Below are positions 49,287 through 61,232 of a stretch of 64,000 bases of DNA, piece by piece; the stretch's first letter is position 1, and every line of letters starts with the position of its first letter. A program made the position numbers and the translations under genes. A model generated the notes under the pieces. It searched no databases, was not told where the DNA came from, and worked only from the letters and a program-made list of their open reading frames with translations. The DNA comes from Paraburkholderia aromaticivorans (GTDB lineage: Bacteria; Pseudomonadota; Gammaproteobacteria; Burkholderiales; Burkholderiaceae), in the NCBI RefSeq assembly GCF_012689525.1, contig NZ_CP051516.1, positions 1,550,001 to 1,614,000 of the forward strand, read 5' to 3'.

Positions 49287-50579
49287 ATGCGAGTCGTCGT
49301 ATTGGGCAGCGGTGTCGTCGGCGTAACAAGTGCGTTCTACCTTGCGCGTGCAGGCCATGAAGTGACTGTCATCGACCGTGAAGAAGGTCCGGCGCTTGAA
49401 ACGAGCTTTGCAAACGCAGGGCAGATTTCGCCTGGCTATGCAGCGCCATGGGCAGCTCCTGGCGTGCCACTTAAAGCAGTGAAGTGGATGTTTCAGAAGC
49501 ACGCGCCGCTTGCGATCAGGCCAGACGACGAAGACAAGCAGTTTCAGCTTCAATGGATGTGGCAGATGCTTCAAAACTGCACTGCCGAACGCTACACAGT
49601 GAACAAGAATCGCATGGTCAGACTTGCGGAATATAGTCGCGATTGCCTGAAGGCTCTGCGAGCCGAGACAGGTATCGAATACGAAGGGCGCACAGGCGGC
49701 ACTCTGCAAGTTTTTCGCACCCAGCAGCAATTTGATGGCGCGGCCAAGGATATCGCCGTACTTAAAGAGGCCAACGTTCCGTACGAGTTGCTGAGCAGAG
49801 ACGAGCTCGCCCGGATTGAGCCCGCACTCGCAGCCACCTCACATAAGTTGACAGGTGGATTGCGCTTGCCCGGCGACGAGACCGGCGATTGTCAGTTATT
49901 CACGACTCGGCTTGCAGCTCTGGCTGAGCAGGCTGGCGTCAGGTTCCGTTACAACACTCATGTCGAAGGTCTTGTTGTCGAGGGTGGCAAGGTTACCGGC
50001 GTGCGGCATGGTGCCAAGCTCATTCATGCCGATGCCTTCGTAGTGGCGTTTGGGTCATACTCGACGAACTTCCTTTCTGGAATCGTCAAGATTCCTGTAT
50101 ATCCACTCAAAGGCTACTCAATCACTGCGCCAATCCTCGATGAGGAACGTGCTCCGATTTCAACCGTCCTTGACGAAACCTACAAAATCGCTATCACAAG
50201 GTTCGATAAGCGCATCCGTGTTGGCGGAATGGCTGAAATCGTCGGCTTTGATAAACGTCTTCGCGAAGCCCGTCGCGAGACGTTGGAAATGTGTGTGAAC
50301 GACCTTTTCCCAGGTGGCGGCGATACGTCGAACGCCACCTTCTGGACCGGACTGCGTCCCATGACGCCCGACGGGACGCCGATTGTTGGCAGCACCGCAC
50401 TGCCCAACCTTTATCTGAATACAGGTCATGGCACGCTCGGCTGGACCATGTCATGCGGCTCGGCACAGCTTCTTGCGGACTTGATATCCGGAAAAGAACC
50501 AGCTATCAAGCATGACGACCTGAACGTTTTCCGCTACGCCACAGAACGTCAGGCTCCAGCCGACTTTAACCTCAACTAG
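49287..50579 (+). CDS. dadA: D-amino acid dehydrogenase, small subunit (DadA)
   Basis: A 430-residue FAD protein. The N-terminal dinucleotide fold is [20 protein letters not shown], followed by [24 protein letters not shown] and the C-terminal [14 protein letters not shown] and [13 protein letters not shown], all typical of DadA. It oxidises D-amino acids (D-alanine) to 2-oxo acids at the inner membrane, passing electrons to quinones. No alanine racemase (dadX) adjoins it. The nearby Lrp-type gene (46636) could regulate it, as Lrp does in E. coli. Confidence 0.9.
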   Translation: MRVVVLGSGVVGVTSAFYLARAGHEVTVIDREEGPALETSFANAGQISPGYAAPWAAPGVPLKAVKWMFQKHAPLAIRPDDEDKQFQLQWMWQMLQNCTAERYTVNKNRMVRLAEYSRDCLKALRAETGIEYEGRTGGTLQVFRTQQQFDGAAKDIAVLKEANVPYELLSRDELARIEPALAATSHKLTGGLRLPGDETGDCQLFTTRLAALAEQAGVRFRYNTHVEGLVVEGGKVTGVRHGAKLIHADAFVVAFGSYSTNFLSGIVKIPVYPLKGYSITAPILDEERAPISTVLDETYKIAITRFDKRIRVGGMAEIVGFDKRLREARRETLEMCVNDLFPGGGDTSNATFWTGLRPMTPDGTPIVGSTALPNLYLNTGHGTLGWTMSCGSAQLLADLISGKEPAIKHDDLNVFRYATERQAPADFNLN

Positions 50580-50705
50580 CAATTGCATTCGAATAAGCAT
50601 CTCAGGCAATGAATATTGAGCCGCCGGGTCGAGGAGAGGGCGTCGTTCAAAGTTAGCACGCCAGGCCTATGCGCCGTGGAGATGCTATGCAGTAAACCGT
50701 GGCAC

Positions 50706-51041
50706 CTACAATGTCGGTAATCGCTCAAAGTGTTCGAAGCGGGCGAATGGTGGCTGGACCTCGGTCACCTCAAGCCTGTCGACAAGCGCAGCGGACATGC
50801 CCTCGCTTAGCCAGCCGCACATTTCTGCAAGCTGCGCCGGCGAGCCCTGAATCATCGCCTCCACCGAGCCGTCCATGCGGTTGCGGACCCAGCCGGTGAC
50901 GCTCAGTGAATGGGCGCGGCGTACACAGGCTTCCCGATAGCCAATGCCCTGCACGAGGCCGCGCACCCTCACCAGCCGCGTCTCAAGCATCCCGTCGTTC
51001 CGGTCGTCTTCCATCTGTGTGATTCCAGCGTTGGTTGTCAT
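50706..51041 (-). CDS. Acylphosphatase
   Basis: A 111-residue acylphosphatase. The active-site loop is RGLVQGIGYREACVRRA (conserved Arg after GY) and the catalytic Asn is in VTGWVRNRMDGSVEA. It hydrolyses acyl phosphates. The ATG at 51041 is preceded by AGGA; an upstream ATG at 51119 would give a non-family extension. A 15-residue acidic N-terminus is slightly longer than usual. Confidence 0.88.
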   Translation of the reverse strand: MTTNAGITQMEDDRNDGMLETRLVRVRGLVQGIGYREACVRRAHSLSVTGWVRNRMDGSVEAMIQGSPAQLAEMCGWLSEGMSAALVDRLEVTEVQPPFARFEHFERLPTL

Positions 51042-51211
51042 TATGTCCTGCGCGCCGAACGGCTCCGTATGAACGCGCCTATTGCGAAGGCGGGAAGCTA
51101 TCGCGTCGGCGCTACTCACCGGCTAACGGCGCCCCACCGGCCATGCACCTGCCAAAGCTCGCTGCACGACAATAGGTTTCTTTGTCTGCGCGAAACGGGG
51201 TAACGCAACGT

Positions 51212-51481
51212 TCAGTGAGAAAAATCTGCGGCGTTCAGCTTTATTGACTCGTCAGGGGCCCGCAGCATCCTTCGCTCAACGGCCGCCGCAATCCGGTTGT
51301 GTCCGTCCGTATAAGCTTTTAGCAAGCGTGCTTCGTTTGCGCCAATGGGCGCCCAGAAATGTCGTTCCAGCGCCTCGCGAGTAATCGAGCATTGCACGGC
51401 ACGGCCACGAATGTGTGCGACAAAAATGACTAGCTTTCCGTCGGAGGAAACGCTGGCTTCTGCGGCGAGAGTGCTGTCCAT
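51212..51481 (-). CDS. DUF1488-family small protein
   Basis: An 89-residue protein matching the DUF1488 pattern: VQCSITREALERHFWAP in the middle and a terminal helix ending in IKLNAADF. Common in Burkholderia, often in multiple copies near stress and accessory genes. Function unknown. Confidence 0.65.
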   Translation of the reverse strand: MDSTLAAEASVSSDGKLVIFVAHIRGRAVQCSITREALERHFWAPIGANEARLLKAYTDGHNRIAAAVERRMLRAPDESIKLNAADFSH

Positions 51482-51647
51482 GGTTCATCGGCTTTTTGTT
51501 GATCCGACCGCCGGATTGCCCCGGCGGGACTCGCGCAGTACTAGCCTTATCATAAGTCATGGCGCCGCAGGCTCAGAAAATTAACGCGCCCATTCGTTTG
51601 GTAGCAGCGTGACCACAGGCACCAGGCTTGCGGCTCCAGCCGCCGAA

Positions 51648-51884
51648 TCATCCAGCGCTTAGTATCCGCAACACGGCATTTCCTTCGTCTGTAATCGCGA
51701 ATCTGGTTGTGCCTTGTCCACAGTCAACCAGTTGGGCGAAGCCGGCGTCGCGAAGTGCCATTACGTCCGGCGTTGCGGTCATTACATCGACGGGTGCTTG
51801 AAGTAGCACCAGGAGCGTCGCCAGTTCATGTGCACTCAGGCACCGCACTGCTTCGGCTGCATCATTGCGTTCAATAATCTTCAT
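51648..51884 (-). CDS. Hypothetical small protein, winged-helix-like C-terminus
   Basis: A 78-residue ORF. LSAHELATLLVLLQAP resembles the first helices of a MarR-type domain, and TTRFAITDEGNAVLRIL resembles the wing and last helix. It may be a stand-alone small DNA-binding or protein-binding module. No family certain. Confidence 0.45.
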   Translation of the reverse strand: MKIIERNDAAEAVRCLSAHELATLLVLLQAPVDVMTATPDVMALRDAGFAQLVDCGQGTTRFAITDEGNAVLRILSAG

Positions 51885-52054
51885 GGCCAGCCCGCAGTTT
51901 GGTGTAGACGATTTTCACATTGCGTGTCAAATGCCCGTATGCGCGTCATCGTTGCGACGACGGCGCGCACGTTCGGATGGTTCCGGCACTCGCTGTCTGC
52001 CGACTACACTAATTTGCACGTGACCTTCTTGCGTGTGCCGATTGAACGGAAAAA

Positions 52055-52195
52055 TTATGAAAGGAGGGTTTTGAGACGCTGCCAGAAGGCGGCGAATCTG
52101 TGCGGTTCGCGGGTTTGCAGCGCGAGCATGGCGTCATAGTGGACGCGCGATTCCTGGACGTGGGGCAGTTGCGACACGAGGAGACCGAAATTCAT
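52055..52195 (-). CDS. Small hypothetical protein
   Basis: A 46-residue ORF, starting at an ATG preceded by GGAGA (spacing 6). Text: MNFGLLVSQLPHVQESRVHY then REPHRFAAFWQRLKTLLS. It looks helical and soluble. The ribosome site supports it; no family known. Confidence 0.4.
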   Translation of the reverse strand: MNFGLLVSQLPHVQESRVHYDAMLALQTREPHRFAAFWQRLKTLLS

Positions 52196-53039
52196 GATAT
52201 TTCTCCGAGCGTTTGGTTCAACGCGATTCACGGAAAACCAGCAGACGCGAAGCCTGGGCGTCATGCGCGCAGCGACGAACGTCTACTCGCTTCCCTTAGG
52301 CAAAGGTGAGAGTGAGCGGCATATGGGGTAACGGTCACTGTCCGGCATGGCGGCTCCTTATCGGCGTTTGATACGCTCGTGTTTAGTCACGCGTTCGCTC
52401 GCGCAATCGAACAGGCGCGAATAGACGCATCCGCGAGTCGACGCTCGCGACAGGGGACCACGTGGACGCGCGCAACCGCTGTGTCCTCATGGCGCTAATC
52501 AAGGTGCACGGAGAGAGTGACTACGGCGCGCACCGCCTGCCTGCCGCCAAGACGGCGGCTGGGAAAAGGGAGCGCAGACGTCCTGCAGGTTAGGCAGTGA
52601 AACAGTTCGAAGGTCGACGACATCGATTGCGCAAGGCGTCACTCCTTTATTTGACGTTCTTCAAATTTTGGCGCGCTTCAAACCCGGCGGCAAGTAAAAA
52701 GGCAGTAAAGAAGGTCCTCTTATCCGCTTGGCCTATTGGACCGCAAACACCCAGATGGCGAGACCGACCGACGCGATGAAAGAGCTTCTGAGGACTTCGT
52801 TATAACGCTCAATCCATCCGGATCCGACACGCCGCGAGTTCGCTGTCGAATACACGCACATCAGCTTATGAGCTATGCGTGGCGCGAACAGGAGAAACCG
52901 GTTGCCTGGTTCAGCATGTATCCATGGTGCACGCGCTGCGTCGGGACTGGTCCTCAGTCATCACCGGGCTGAACGCTTCCGAAATTTGCTCTCTTGTTCG
53001 TCGCTGTCCGGTGCGAAGTGTTGTTCGCGAACGGACTCG
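52196..53039. other. 844-base stretch without a supported gene
   Basis: Frames here are short and lack ribosome sites or domain text. No strong terminator, repeat or RNA was recognised. It separates groups of very small genes. Confidence 0.4.
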
Positions 53040-53312
53040 CTAACGGTCGACAAGCGTCACTGGCATGACGGGCCGCGCTGCTGCCAACTTCCGCCTGTTG
53101 GCAGTCTGGGGGAACACGCACCAACTGCCGTCATCATGCTTAAAGAAGAACAGTGCGCGCGCTCCTGATGGCGACGACGTCTCGACGCACACGTAACGTC
53201 GGCCGCCCAATGGGGTGCGGCTGAACGCGGTCACGCGAACTGGCGTTGCGGGCGCCGGCGCGAGCCATTTTTCGACCTGACCACGCAGAGATTGCTCACT
53301 CGTACTCTTCAT
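53040..53312 (-). CDS. Hypothetical protein, Burkholderia-type small protein
   Basis: A 90-residue ORF with GGAGG before the ATG at 53312. It has the conserved-looking core RRYVCVETSSPSGARALFFF followed by HDDGSWCVFPQ. Similar small proteins are common in Paraburkholderia. Function unknown. Confidence 0.55.
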   Translation of the reverse strand: MKSTSEQSLRGQVEKWLAPAPATPVRVTAFSRTPLGGRRYVCVETSSPSGARALFFFKHDDGSWCVFPQTANRRKLAAARPVMPVTLVDR

Positions 53313-53425
53313 GTCGCCCTCCAGCACCTCTAAAGACCACCAAATCCAGGCAGAACGCAGACCACCAACGCCAACGCCGACGCCGACAGCCTCTCTCGAG
53401 TTGTCGCTGGCGTTGACGTCAGGCG

Positions 53426-53755
53426 TTATTGCCCGATTTGCCGACTTACGCGGTTTTCCTGCTGGTTCAACGCGTAGTCTTCACGCCTGGTAATGTGACC
53501 GCCGTTCTGGCTCGCCATGTCGCGCTCTTCCTGGCGAATCTGATGGTCATCGCGATTCAGTCTCGCCGCCTCGGCGTGGGACGTTTCGCCATCCCTTACT
53601 TCCTGATGAATGCGACGGTCCTGATTCGTCAGGCGATGGTTGACCTCAGCGCGGCGTGGGTGCGTTGCATCCCAGCCGGTCTGCGCCGACGCGGTGCCGA
53701 TGAATGACAAGGTGAGTGCAGCAGCAGCGGCGATTTTGTAGGCAGCTTTGTGCAT
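53426..53755 (-). CDS. Secreted Arg/Gln/Glu-rich hypothetical protein
   Basis: A 109-residue protein with a clear signal peptide (about 1-24, ending ASA). The mature part is charged and helical: THPRRAEVNHRLTNQDRRI, LNRDDHQIRQEERDMA, then QNGGHITRREDYALNQQENR. This pattern is seen in a family of small periplasmic proteins of proteobacteria. Function unknown. Confidence 0.7.
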   Translation of the reverse strand: MHKAAYKIAAAAALTLSFIGTASAQTGWDATHPRRAEVNHRLTNQDRRIHQEVRDGETSHAEAARLNRDDHQIRQEERDMASQNGGHITRREDYALNQQENRVSRQIGQ

Positions 53756-53916
53756 GTTCGTCTCCGGTTCAGTTGAAGGGACGGTTTCTGGCCGTTCTTC
53801 TGCTTAACGTCCAGGACGACCACGGTGCTGACCGCGCAGTTGTGAGTTCTGAAACCAAATATTTCGTGATGGCTGGACTTCAGAGAGTTATTCGAACGTG
53901 TGGGGTGTTTCAAACT

Positions 53917-53996
53917 ACACGTCTCGTTACACACCAAAACACCGGTAATCTACCGGCTCAATATAGTGCGTTCACAACTGACAAGTGAGGCGCTTT
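53917..53996 (+). promoter_or_regulatory. Conserved 80-base upstream block, copy B
   Basis: Gap-free match to 48768-48847, with ACACGTCTCGTTACACA at the same distance from the start codon and CGGTAAT following. See copy A. Confidence 0.5.
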
Positions 53997-54098
53997 ATGA
54001 AACGAATTCTTGTGTTAATGCTGATGGCCATATGTCTCGGAAGTGCGCTGGGTGGTTGCATTGTCGTGCCTGCAGGCGGCTACTATCACCGCTACTAA
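53997..54098 (+). CDS. Micro-lipoprotein, copy B
   Basis: A 33-residue paralogue of the protein at 48848. It begins MKRILVLMLMAICLG, has the lipobox LGGC and the mature start CIVVPAGG, and ends YYHRY. The mature peptide is only about 14 residues. Confidence 0.7.
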   Translation: MKRILVLMLMAICLGSALGGCIVVPAGGYYHRY

Positions 54099-54382
54099 AT
54101 TGCAGGCAAAGGTTAACCAACTGCAGCAGAAACGCGTATCCGTGCGGGAAAACGTCAGGGGCCCGACGCAAACCTTGAGGTCCCACGGCCAAAAATAGAA
54201 CAGCGGTCCAGTCAGGAAATCCCGGGACGCGGCGATCCGGCTCGAGGTCGCGCTGCGACGGCGCGCCACAGCCTGTAGCGTCCACCATGAGGCTAGACCA
54301 CCGGAGGCATGCGAATTGCGCGGGACAGGATGCGGGCTCACACTTTCCGGTGGTAACGACCGCTTTACTTGAGGAGACAGCC

Positions 54383-54661
54383 ATGCGAGTCGCAACGAGA
54401 GGAATTTTAATTTCGGCATTGATTTTCGGTATATCAGGGGCCGTCTACGCTCAAGGCGCGGGTGGCGGAGGTGCAGCCAGCGGTCAAGGCGGCACGGGGA
54501 TGAGCAAACCGAGCGCGGGTGGTTCGACCGGTACTGTGTCGGGCGCGTCCGGGTCGAATAGCATGGCACCCGCTGGTGGTACTTCGAACAAGAAGATGCA
54601 CAAGAAGCCCAGCACCGCCATGCCGGCTTCGGCCACCAATCCGGGCTCGGGCGGCAGTTGA
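54383..54661 (+). CDS. Secreted Gly/Ser/Ala-rich protein
   Basis: A 92-residue protein with signal peptide (1-23, ending VYA) and GAGGAGA before the ATG. The mature part is low-complexity, rich in Gly, Ser, Thr and Ala, with a short basic patch (NKKMHKKPS). It is probably disordered and periplasmic. No family function recognised. Confidence 0.6.
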   Translation: MRVATRGILISALIFGISGAVYAQGAGGGGAASGQGGTGMSKPSAGGSTGTVSGASGSNSMAPAGGTSNKKMHKKPSTAMPASATNPGSGGS

Positions 54662-54749
54662 AGGGTATGTTTCGACGGTGTCAGGCGGTCGCGCGTATTG
54701 CGGCTTCAGGAACAGAGAAGCGGCGCCGACTGCCCAGCATAAAGTTACT

Positions 54750-54959
54750 CACATCGCGCCGCACAACTGTGCGGCAACCGCATTCGGCTTCGTCAACCTG
54801 CTTGGCGGCATCGTTACGCTTGTGTCCAGTGTTATCGCCGGTGCCTTTTCGGACCGCCTGGGTGCAGCCGCCATTTTCTACGCGGCAGCAGGTTTCTGCG
54901 TCCTGAACATCGCGTTGTTTTTTTTCGGACGGACGCATAAATCCGGCACGGTTCGCTGA
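54750..54959 (+). pseudogene. MFS transporter C-terminal remnant
   Basis: About 69 codons read as the last two membrane helices of a major facilitator protein: ATAFGFVNLLGGIVTLVSSV, then AGAFSDRLGAAAIFYAAAGF and a terminal hydrophobic helix. The rest of the transporter is missing and the frame upstream has no transporter text. It is a 3' fragment left by a deletion. Confidence 0.65.
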
Positions 54960-55169
54960 GCACGCATGCCTTCAGACGAACGACGTCTGCACAGCGCGGC
55001 CATCGGTACCGCGCATCTCAGTCTTGTCCGAAGCATGCACCCGGAACCGTCGCGACACCGAATCGCCGTGAGCGCCGCTGATGGCGACCTCCGCTCACGT
55101 TCAATATTCTCTGTGGGGCACGCCACTTGCTCAGTGCTTGGACCATCCAAACGAAATAGGGAGGTTCAA

Positions 55170-55487
55170 ATGACCGAGTCGCATCAACCCACTGCCCCGG
55201 CAGCCGGATTTTCGCCCGTTGCGTCTGACCCGGCCAGTTCCGTCGGTTCATCTCAACAGGGCAACGGCGCTACAGCGAAGTCCAGCGACAGCGACGGAGA
55301 CCGAGCAACCGGTGCCCGGACGTTATCCGACCTGCAGGACAAGATTGTTGGCGCAAAGGAGGCGGTCAGGACGAAGTACCGTGTCGTCTCTGAATCGACT
55401 GACGACTATGTTCATGAGGCTCCGTGGAAAGCAGTAACGATGGCACTCATCGGCGGACTCATCATAGGAATGCTTGCTCGCCGTTAA
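55170..55487 (+). CDS. DUF883 family protein (ElaB/YqjD-like)
   Basis: A 105-residue protein. A Ser/Gly-rich N-terminus is followed by a helical region (DLQDKIVGAKEAVRTKYRVV), the conserved DDYVHEAPWKAV motif and a C-terminal membrane helix ending MLARR. E. coli ElaB/YqjD/YgaM anchor ribosomes to the inner membrane under stress. GGGAGG precedes the ATG. The next gene encodes another stress-type membrane protein. Confidence 0.85.
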   Translation: MTESHQPTAPAAGFSPVASDPASSVGSSQQGNGATAKSSDSDGDRATGARTLSDLQDKIVGAKEAVRTKYRVVSESTDDYVHEAPWKAVTMALIGGLIIGMLARR

Positions 55488-55516
55488 CGCGGATTTAGTT
55501 CTATCGGAGAAGAAAC

Positions 55517-55792
55517 ATGGACCCTGTTTCACATGGAATCATTTTTTGGCTGATTATCGGCGGCATCGCTGGCGCATTGGCGGGCCGGATTGTTGACGGT
55601 GGCGGCTTCGGCATACTTGTCGACATCATCGTCGGGATTGTAGGCGCCTTCATTGGAGGATGGCTGGGAGGAGCGCTCGGACTGCACTTGGGTAGTGGCA
55701 TTATCGGGTCACTTATTACAGCTCTTATCGGTGCCGTCATCCTGCTTGCGCTCTTACGTCTCTTTAGTCGAGGTCGTGCCGGTTCTCTCTGA
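55517..55792 (+). CDS. GlsB/YeaQ/YmgE-family stress membrane protein
   Basis: A 91-residue inner-membrane protein with three Gly-rich helices (IIFWLIIGGIAGALAGRIVDG, VDIIVGIVGAFIGGWLGGAL, then a C-terminal helix). This is the transglycosylase-associated (YeaQ) family, linked to stress responses. GGAGAAG lies before the ATG. It is 29 bases after the DUF883 gene and probably co-transcribed. Confidence 0.88.
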   Translation: MDPVSHGIIFWLIIGGIAGALAGRIVDGGGFGILVDIIVGIVGAFIGGWLGGALGLHLGSGIIGSLITALIGAVILLALLRLFSRGRAGSL

Positions 55793-55852
55793 CGCGGTTG
55801 CGCGCTAGCACTGCATGGTGACAGCTCGGCGGGTGGCGACATTTATCCGCCG

Positions 55853-56225
55853 ATGCATTCGCCGAAGCACGAGCAGTTACATGCCGCGGCATCGCCGAGT
55901 TTTTCGGTCTGTCGCGGTGTGCGTTTCAGCTCAGTGCAGAGGCGAACAATGCTGCAAGTCAGGTGGTCGCACTGGAAGGTCAATGCTTCGTGCTGGCGCC
56001 ATGTGCCACCGTGTCGAAGGGGATGCTTGATATGCTCATCGACACGCCGGCGAAAGCCCCGCTGCTATCGAAAGGAGGCCTCACGTCCTGCGCCTGCTCT
56101 TCAATCGCAAGCCGTCGGCGCGCGTGCGCCACTTCGAGCAGGAATCTTTGCTGGAAGAACTTATAACGAGGTTTGCGCCGCTTGGCGAGCAAGCTGGACC
56201 CGGAACTGACAGACGCCTACTGTGA
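55853..56225 (+). pseudogene. Nitrilase (arylacetonitrilase-like) remnant
   Basis: Three frames together match the C-terminal half of a nitrilase. HEQLHAAASPSFSVCRGV comes first. Near 55920 one base is missing (GTGCG for GTGGCG), and the text continues as AFQLSAEANNAASQVVALEG, QCFVLAPCATVS and DTPAKAPLLSKGG. At about 56077 it jumps, with internal sequence deleted, to PHVLRLLFNRKPSARVRHFE and a stop at 56223-56225. The Lys and catalytic Cys region (CWE) upstream is absent. Arylacetonitrilases hydrolyse mandelonitrile to mandelate, and a mandelate operon begins 1 kb away. Confidence 0.75.
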
Positions 56226-56255
56226 GCGGCGACTCGGCCCGCCGATTGCCGGATT

Positions 56256-58839
<2,584 letters not shown>

Positions 58840-58858
58840 GCAAGCAGAGGAAAGCGAA

Positions 58859-60043
58859 ATGAGCAAGCCTGTTAACGTAGCCGACTTTCGTCTTCTGGCG
58901 AAGAAGCGCCTGCCGCGTATGGTTTTTGACTATCTCGAAGGCGGCGCAGAGGACGAATCCGGTTTAAAGCACAACCGCCAGGTCTTCGAAAATGTTCGGT
59001 TCCAGCCGCGTCGTCTCGTCGACGTCAGCAAGCGGAGCATTGAAACAACGCTATTCGGCAAGGCGTTAAGCGCGCCGCTCGTCATTGCCCCGACCGGGCT
59101 GAACGGCATTCTCTGGCCAGATGGCGACCTTGTGCTTGCTCGTGCGGCGGAAAAGTTTGGGATTCCCTTCGCGTTGTCGACCGCGTCTACAGCGTCAATC
59201 GAGTCTGTCGCCAAGGCATCTAAAGGCGACCTCTGGTTCCAGCTCTATGTCGTGCATCGCAAGCTGGCGGAGCTGCTCGTCAAGCGCGCGTTGAACGCTG
59301 GATACACTACGCTGATTCTGACTACCGACGTTGGTGTCAATGGGAAACGTGAGCGGGACATCAGGAACGGGTTCGGGCTGCCGATGCGCTACAGCCCCAA
59401 AACGATTCTCGACGGCGCTCTTCATCCCCGCTGGTCATTCGACCTGGTGCGCAATGGCGTGCCTCAGCTCGCGAACTTTGCAAGCGATGACGTACAGGAC
59501 ACTGAACTGCAAGCCGCATTGATGAGCCGGCAGATGGATGCGAGCTTCTCTTGGGACGACCTGGTGTGGCTGCGAAACCTGTGGCCACACAAACTGCTTA
59601 TCAAGGGGATTAGCCGAGCCGACGATGCCGAGCGATGCATAGCGCTCGGCGCAGACGGGGTCATTCTCTCGAATCACGGCGGCCGCCAGCTTGACAGCGC
59701 CATCGCGCCGCTGGATGCACTCGAGCCGACTGCCACCCGACTTCGTGCGCCCGTTCTCCTCGACAGCGGAATCCGCCGGGGTTCGGATGTCGTCAAAGCA
59801 CTAGCGAAAGGAGCGAGCGCCGTACTCCTCGGTCGCGCAACCCTTTACGGACTTGCTGCGGATGGTGCGCGTGGTGTAGACGCGGTGCTGGAAATCATGA
59901 GGGATGAGATTGACAGGACGCTCGCTCAAATCGGTTGTCCCTCCGTTTCGCAACTTTCCAAAGATTATGTCTGGCCTGGCGACACACAGGATTCTCTGTG
60001 GGCAGCGGCGCCGAACTACGAAACTGAAGTGATGGAGAAGTGA
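58859..60043 (+). CDS. mdlB: (S)-Mandelate dehydrogenase, FMN-dependent (MdlB)
   Basis: A 394-residue flavin alpha-hydroxyacid dehydrogenase (P. putida MdlB has 393). The catalytic His is in [11 protein letters not shown] (residue 273) with Arg three residues on. FQLYV holds the conserved Tyr, and [16 protein letters not shown] is the FMN phosphate site. The region around 180-215 corresponds to the membrane-binding segment of this subfamily. It oxidises (S)-mandelate to benzoylformate. It starts 19 bases after mdlC with GAGGAAA, and its stop overlaps the mdlA start. Confidence 0.92.
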   Translation: MSKPVNVADFRLLAKKRLPRMVFDYLEGGAEDESGLKHNRQVFENVRFQPRRLVDVSKRSIETTLFGKALSAPLVIAPTGLNGILWPDGDLVLARAAEKFGIPFALSTASTASIESVAKASKGDLWFQLYVVHRKLAELLVKRALNAGYTTLILTTDVGVNGKRERDIRNGFGLPMRYSPKTILDGALHPRWSFDLVRNGVPQLANFASDDVQDTELQAALMSRQMDASFSWDDLVWLRNLWPHKLLIKGISRADDAERCIALGADGVILSNHGGRQLDSAIAPLDALEPTATRLRAPVLLDSGIRRGSDVVKALAKGASAVLLGRATLYGLAADGARGVDAVLEIMRDEIDRTLAQIGCPSVSQLSKDYVWPGDTQDSLWAAAPNYETEVMEK

Positions 60044-61122
60044 TGAGCGACACGAAAATCGTCGGACTGCGCACGCGTGCAGTGAACGTTCCGTTGGAAT
60101 ACCCCGTAAAGACAGCTGTGGGCACCGTGGCAAGCTCGCCGCTCGTTCTGCTCGACCTGCAGACGGATGGAGGAGTTACAGGGCATGCCTACCTTTTCAC
60201 ATACACGCCCATGGCCTTGAAGCCGGTGCAGCAGATGGTGAATGAGCTGGCGGCAGTTATCGTCGGGCAGCCACTCGCACCCCGCCATATTGACCAGTTG
60301 CTTCAGTCCAAATTCCGGCTACTTGGAAATACCGGCCTCGTCCGGATGGCGACGGCCGGCATTGATATGGCGCTGTGGGATGCGAAGGCCAAATTGCATG
60401 GAGTGCCGCTTGTTGAGTTGCTTGGTGGAGTCGCCCGGCCATTGCCTGCGTACGACAGCCACAGCATGGACGGCGTTGAGCTTGCGACGCATCGGGCAAA
60501 GGGCGCAGCCGAGGCGGGTTTCTCCGCCATTAAGACAAAAATCGGCTATCCGACTCTGCAGGACGACATCAAGGTGATTCGGAGCATCCGCGAGGTTGTC
60601 GGGGACAACGTTCAAATCATGGTCGACTACAACCAGGGGCTAACGGTTCCGGAAGCCATCCGTCGCTGCCTGGTGCTGGAGCAGGAAGGCATCGCGTGGG
60701 TGGAGGAGCCGACGTTGCAGCAAGACTATGCAGGACATGCACAGGTGCGTAATGCACTGAATGTGCCGGTGCAGATGGGTGAGAACTGGTTTGGACCCGA
60801 TGAAATGAGTCTCGCACTTGGCGCAGGGGCCTGCGACCTTTGCATGCCCGATTTGATGAAAATCGGCGGAGTGACAGGGTGGCTCCGTGCAAGCGCGCTC
60901 GCTGAACAACATGGACTGCCGATGTCGAGCCACATTTTCCAGGAATTTAGCGCACATCTTCTGGCCGTCAGCCCCACGTGTCACTGGCTCGAACGGATGG
61001 ACCTTGCGGGCCCAATCCTTGAGCCGACCCTCAAGTTCAAAGACGGTAAAGCGCACTTCGGCGAACTACCGGGTGCAGGTATTGTCTGGCGAGCGCACGA
61101 AGTCCAGCGGTACCTGGTTTAA
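60043..61122 (+). CDS. mdlA: Mandelate racemase (MdlA)
   Basis: A 359-residue enolase-superfamily enzyme, the same length as the P. putida enzyme. All catalytic positions agree in number: Lys164 and Lys166 (KTK), metal ligands Asp195, Glu221 and Glu247, Asp270, His297 in SSHIFQ, and Glu317. It interconverts (R)- and (S)-mandelate so that both enter the pathway. The ATG at 60043 overlaps the mdlB stop (TGATG); a GTG at 60040 is also in frame. Confidence 0.94.
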   Translation: MSDTKIVGLRTRAVNVPLEYPVKTAVGTVASSPLVLLDLQTDGGVTGHAYLFTYTPMALKPVQQMVNELAAVIVGQPLAPRHIDQLLQSKFRLLGNTGLVRMATAGIDMALWDAKAKLHGVPLVELLGGVARPLPAYDSHSMDGVELATHRAKGAAEAGFSAIKTKIGYPTLQDDIKVIRSIREVVGDNVQIMVDYNQGLTVPEAIRRCLVLEQEGIAWVEEPTLQQDYAGHAQVRNALNVPVQMGENWFGPDEMSLALGAGACDLCMPDLMKIGGVTGWLRASALAEQHGLPMSSHIFQEFSAHLLAVSPTCHWLERMDLAGPILEPTLKFKDGKAHFGELPGAGIVWRAHEVQRYLV

Positions 61123-61232
61123 ACCTGTCATACGCGTCGTCCTATATGGACGGTGCAGCGAATCAATATAAGCACTGCTAACCGAAAAGCCGACAAAAGA
61201 CCGGCATTAATCAAACAATTTTGGAGACAGAT

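Noticed and set aside
52736..52972. A 78-codon frame in the gene-poor stretch
   Set aside because: No ribosome site and no recognisable domain; composition like neighbouring non-coding DNA.
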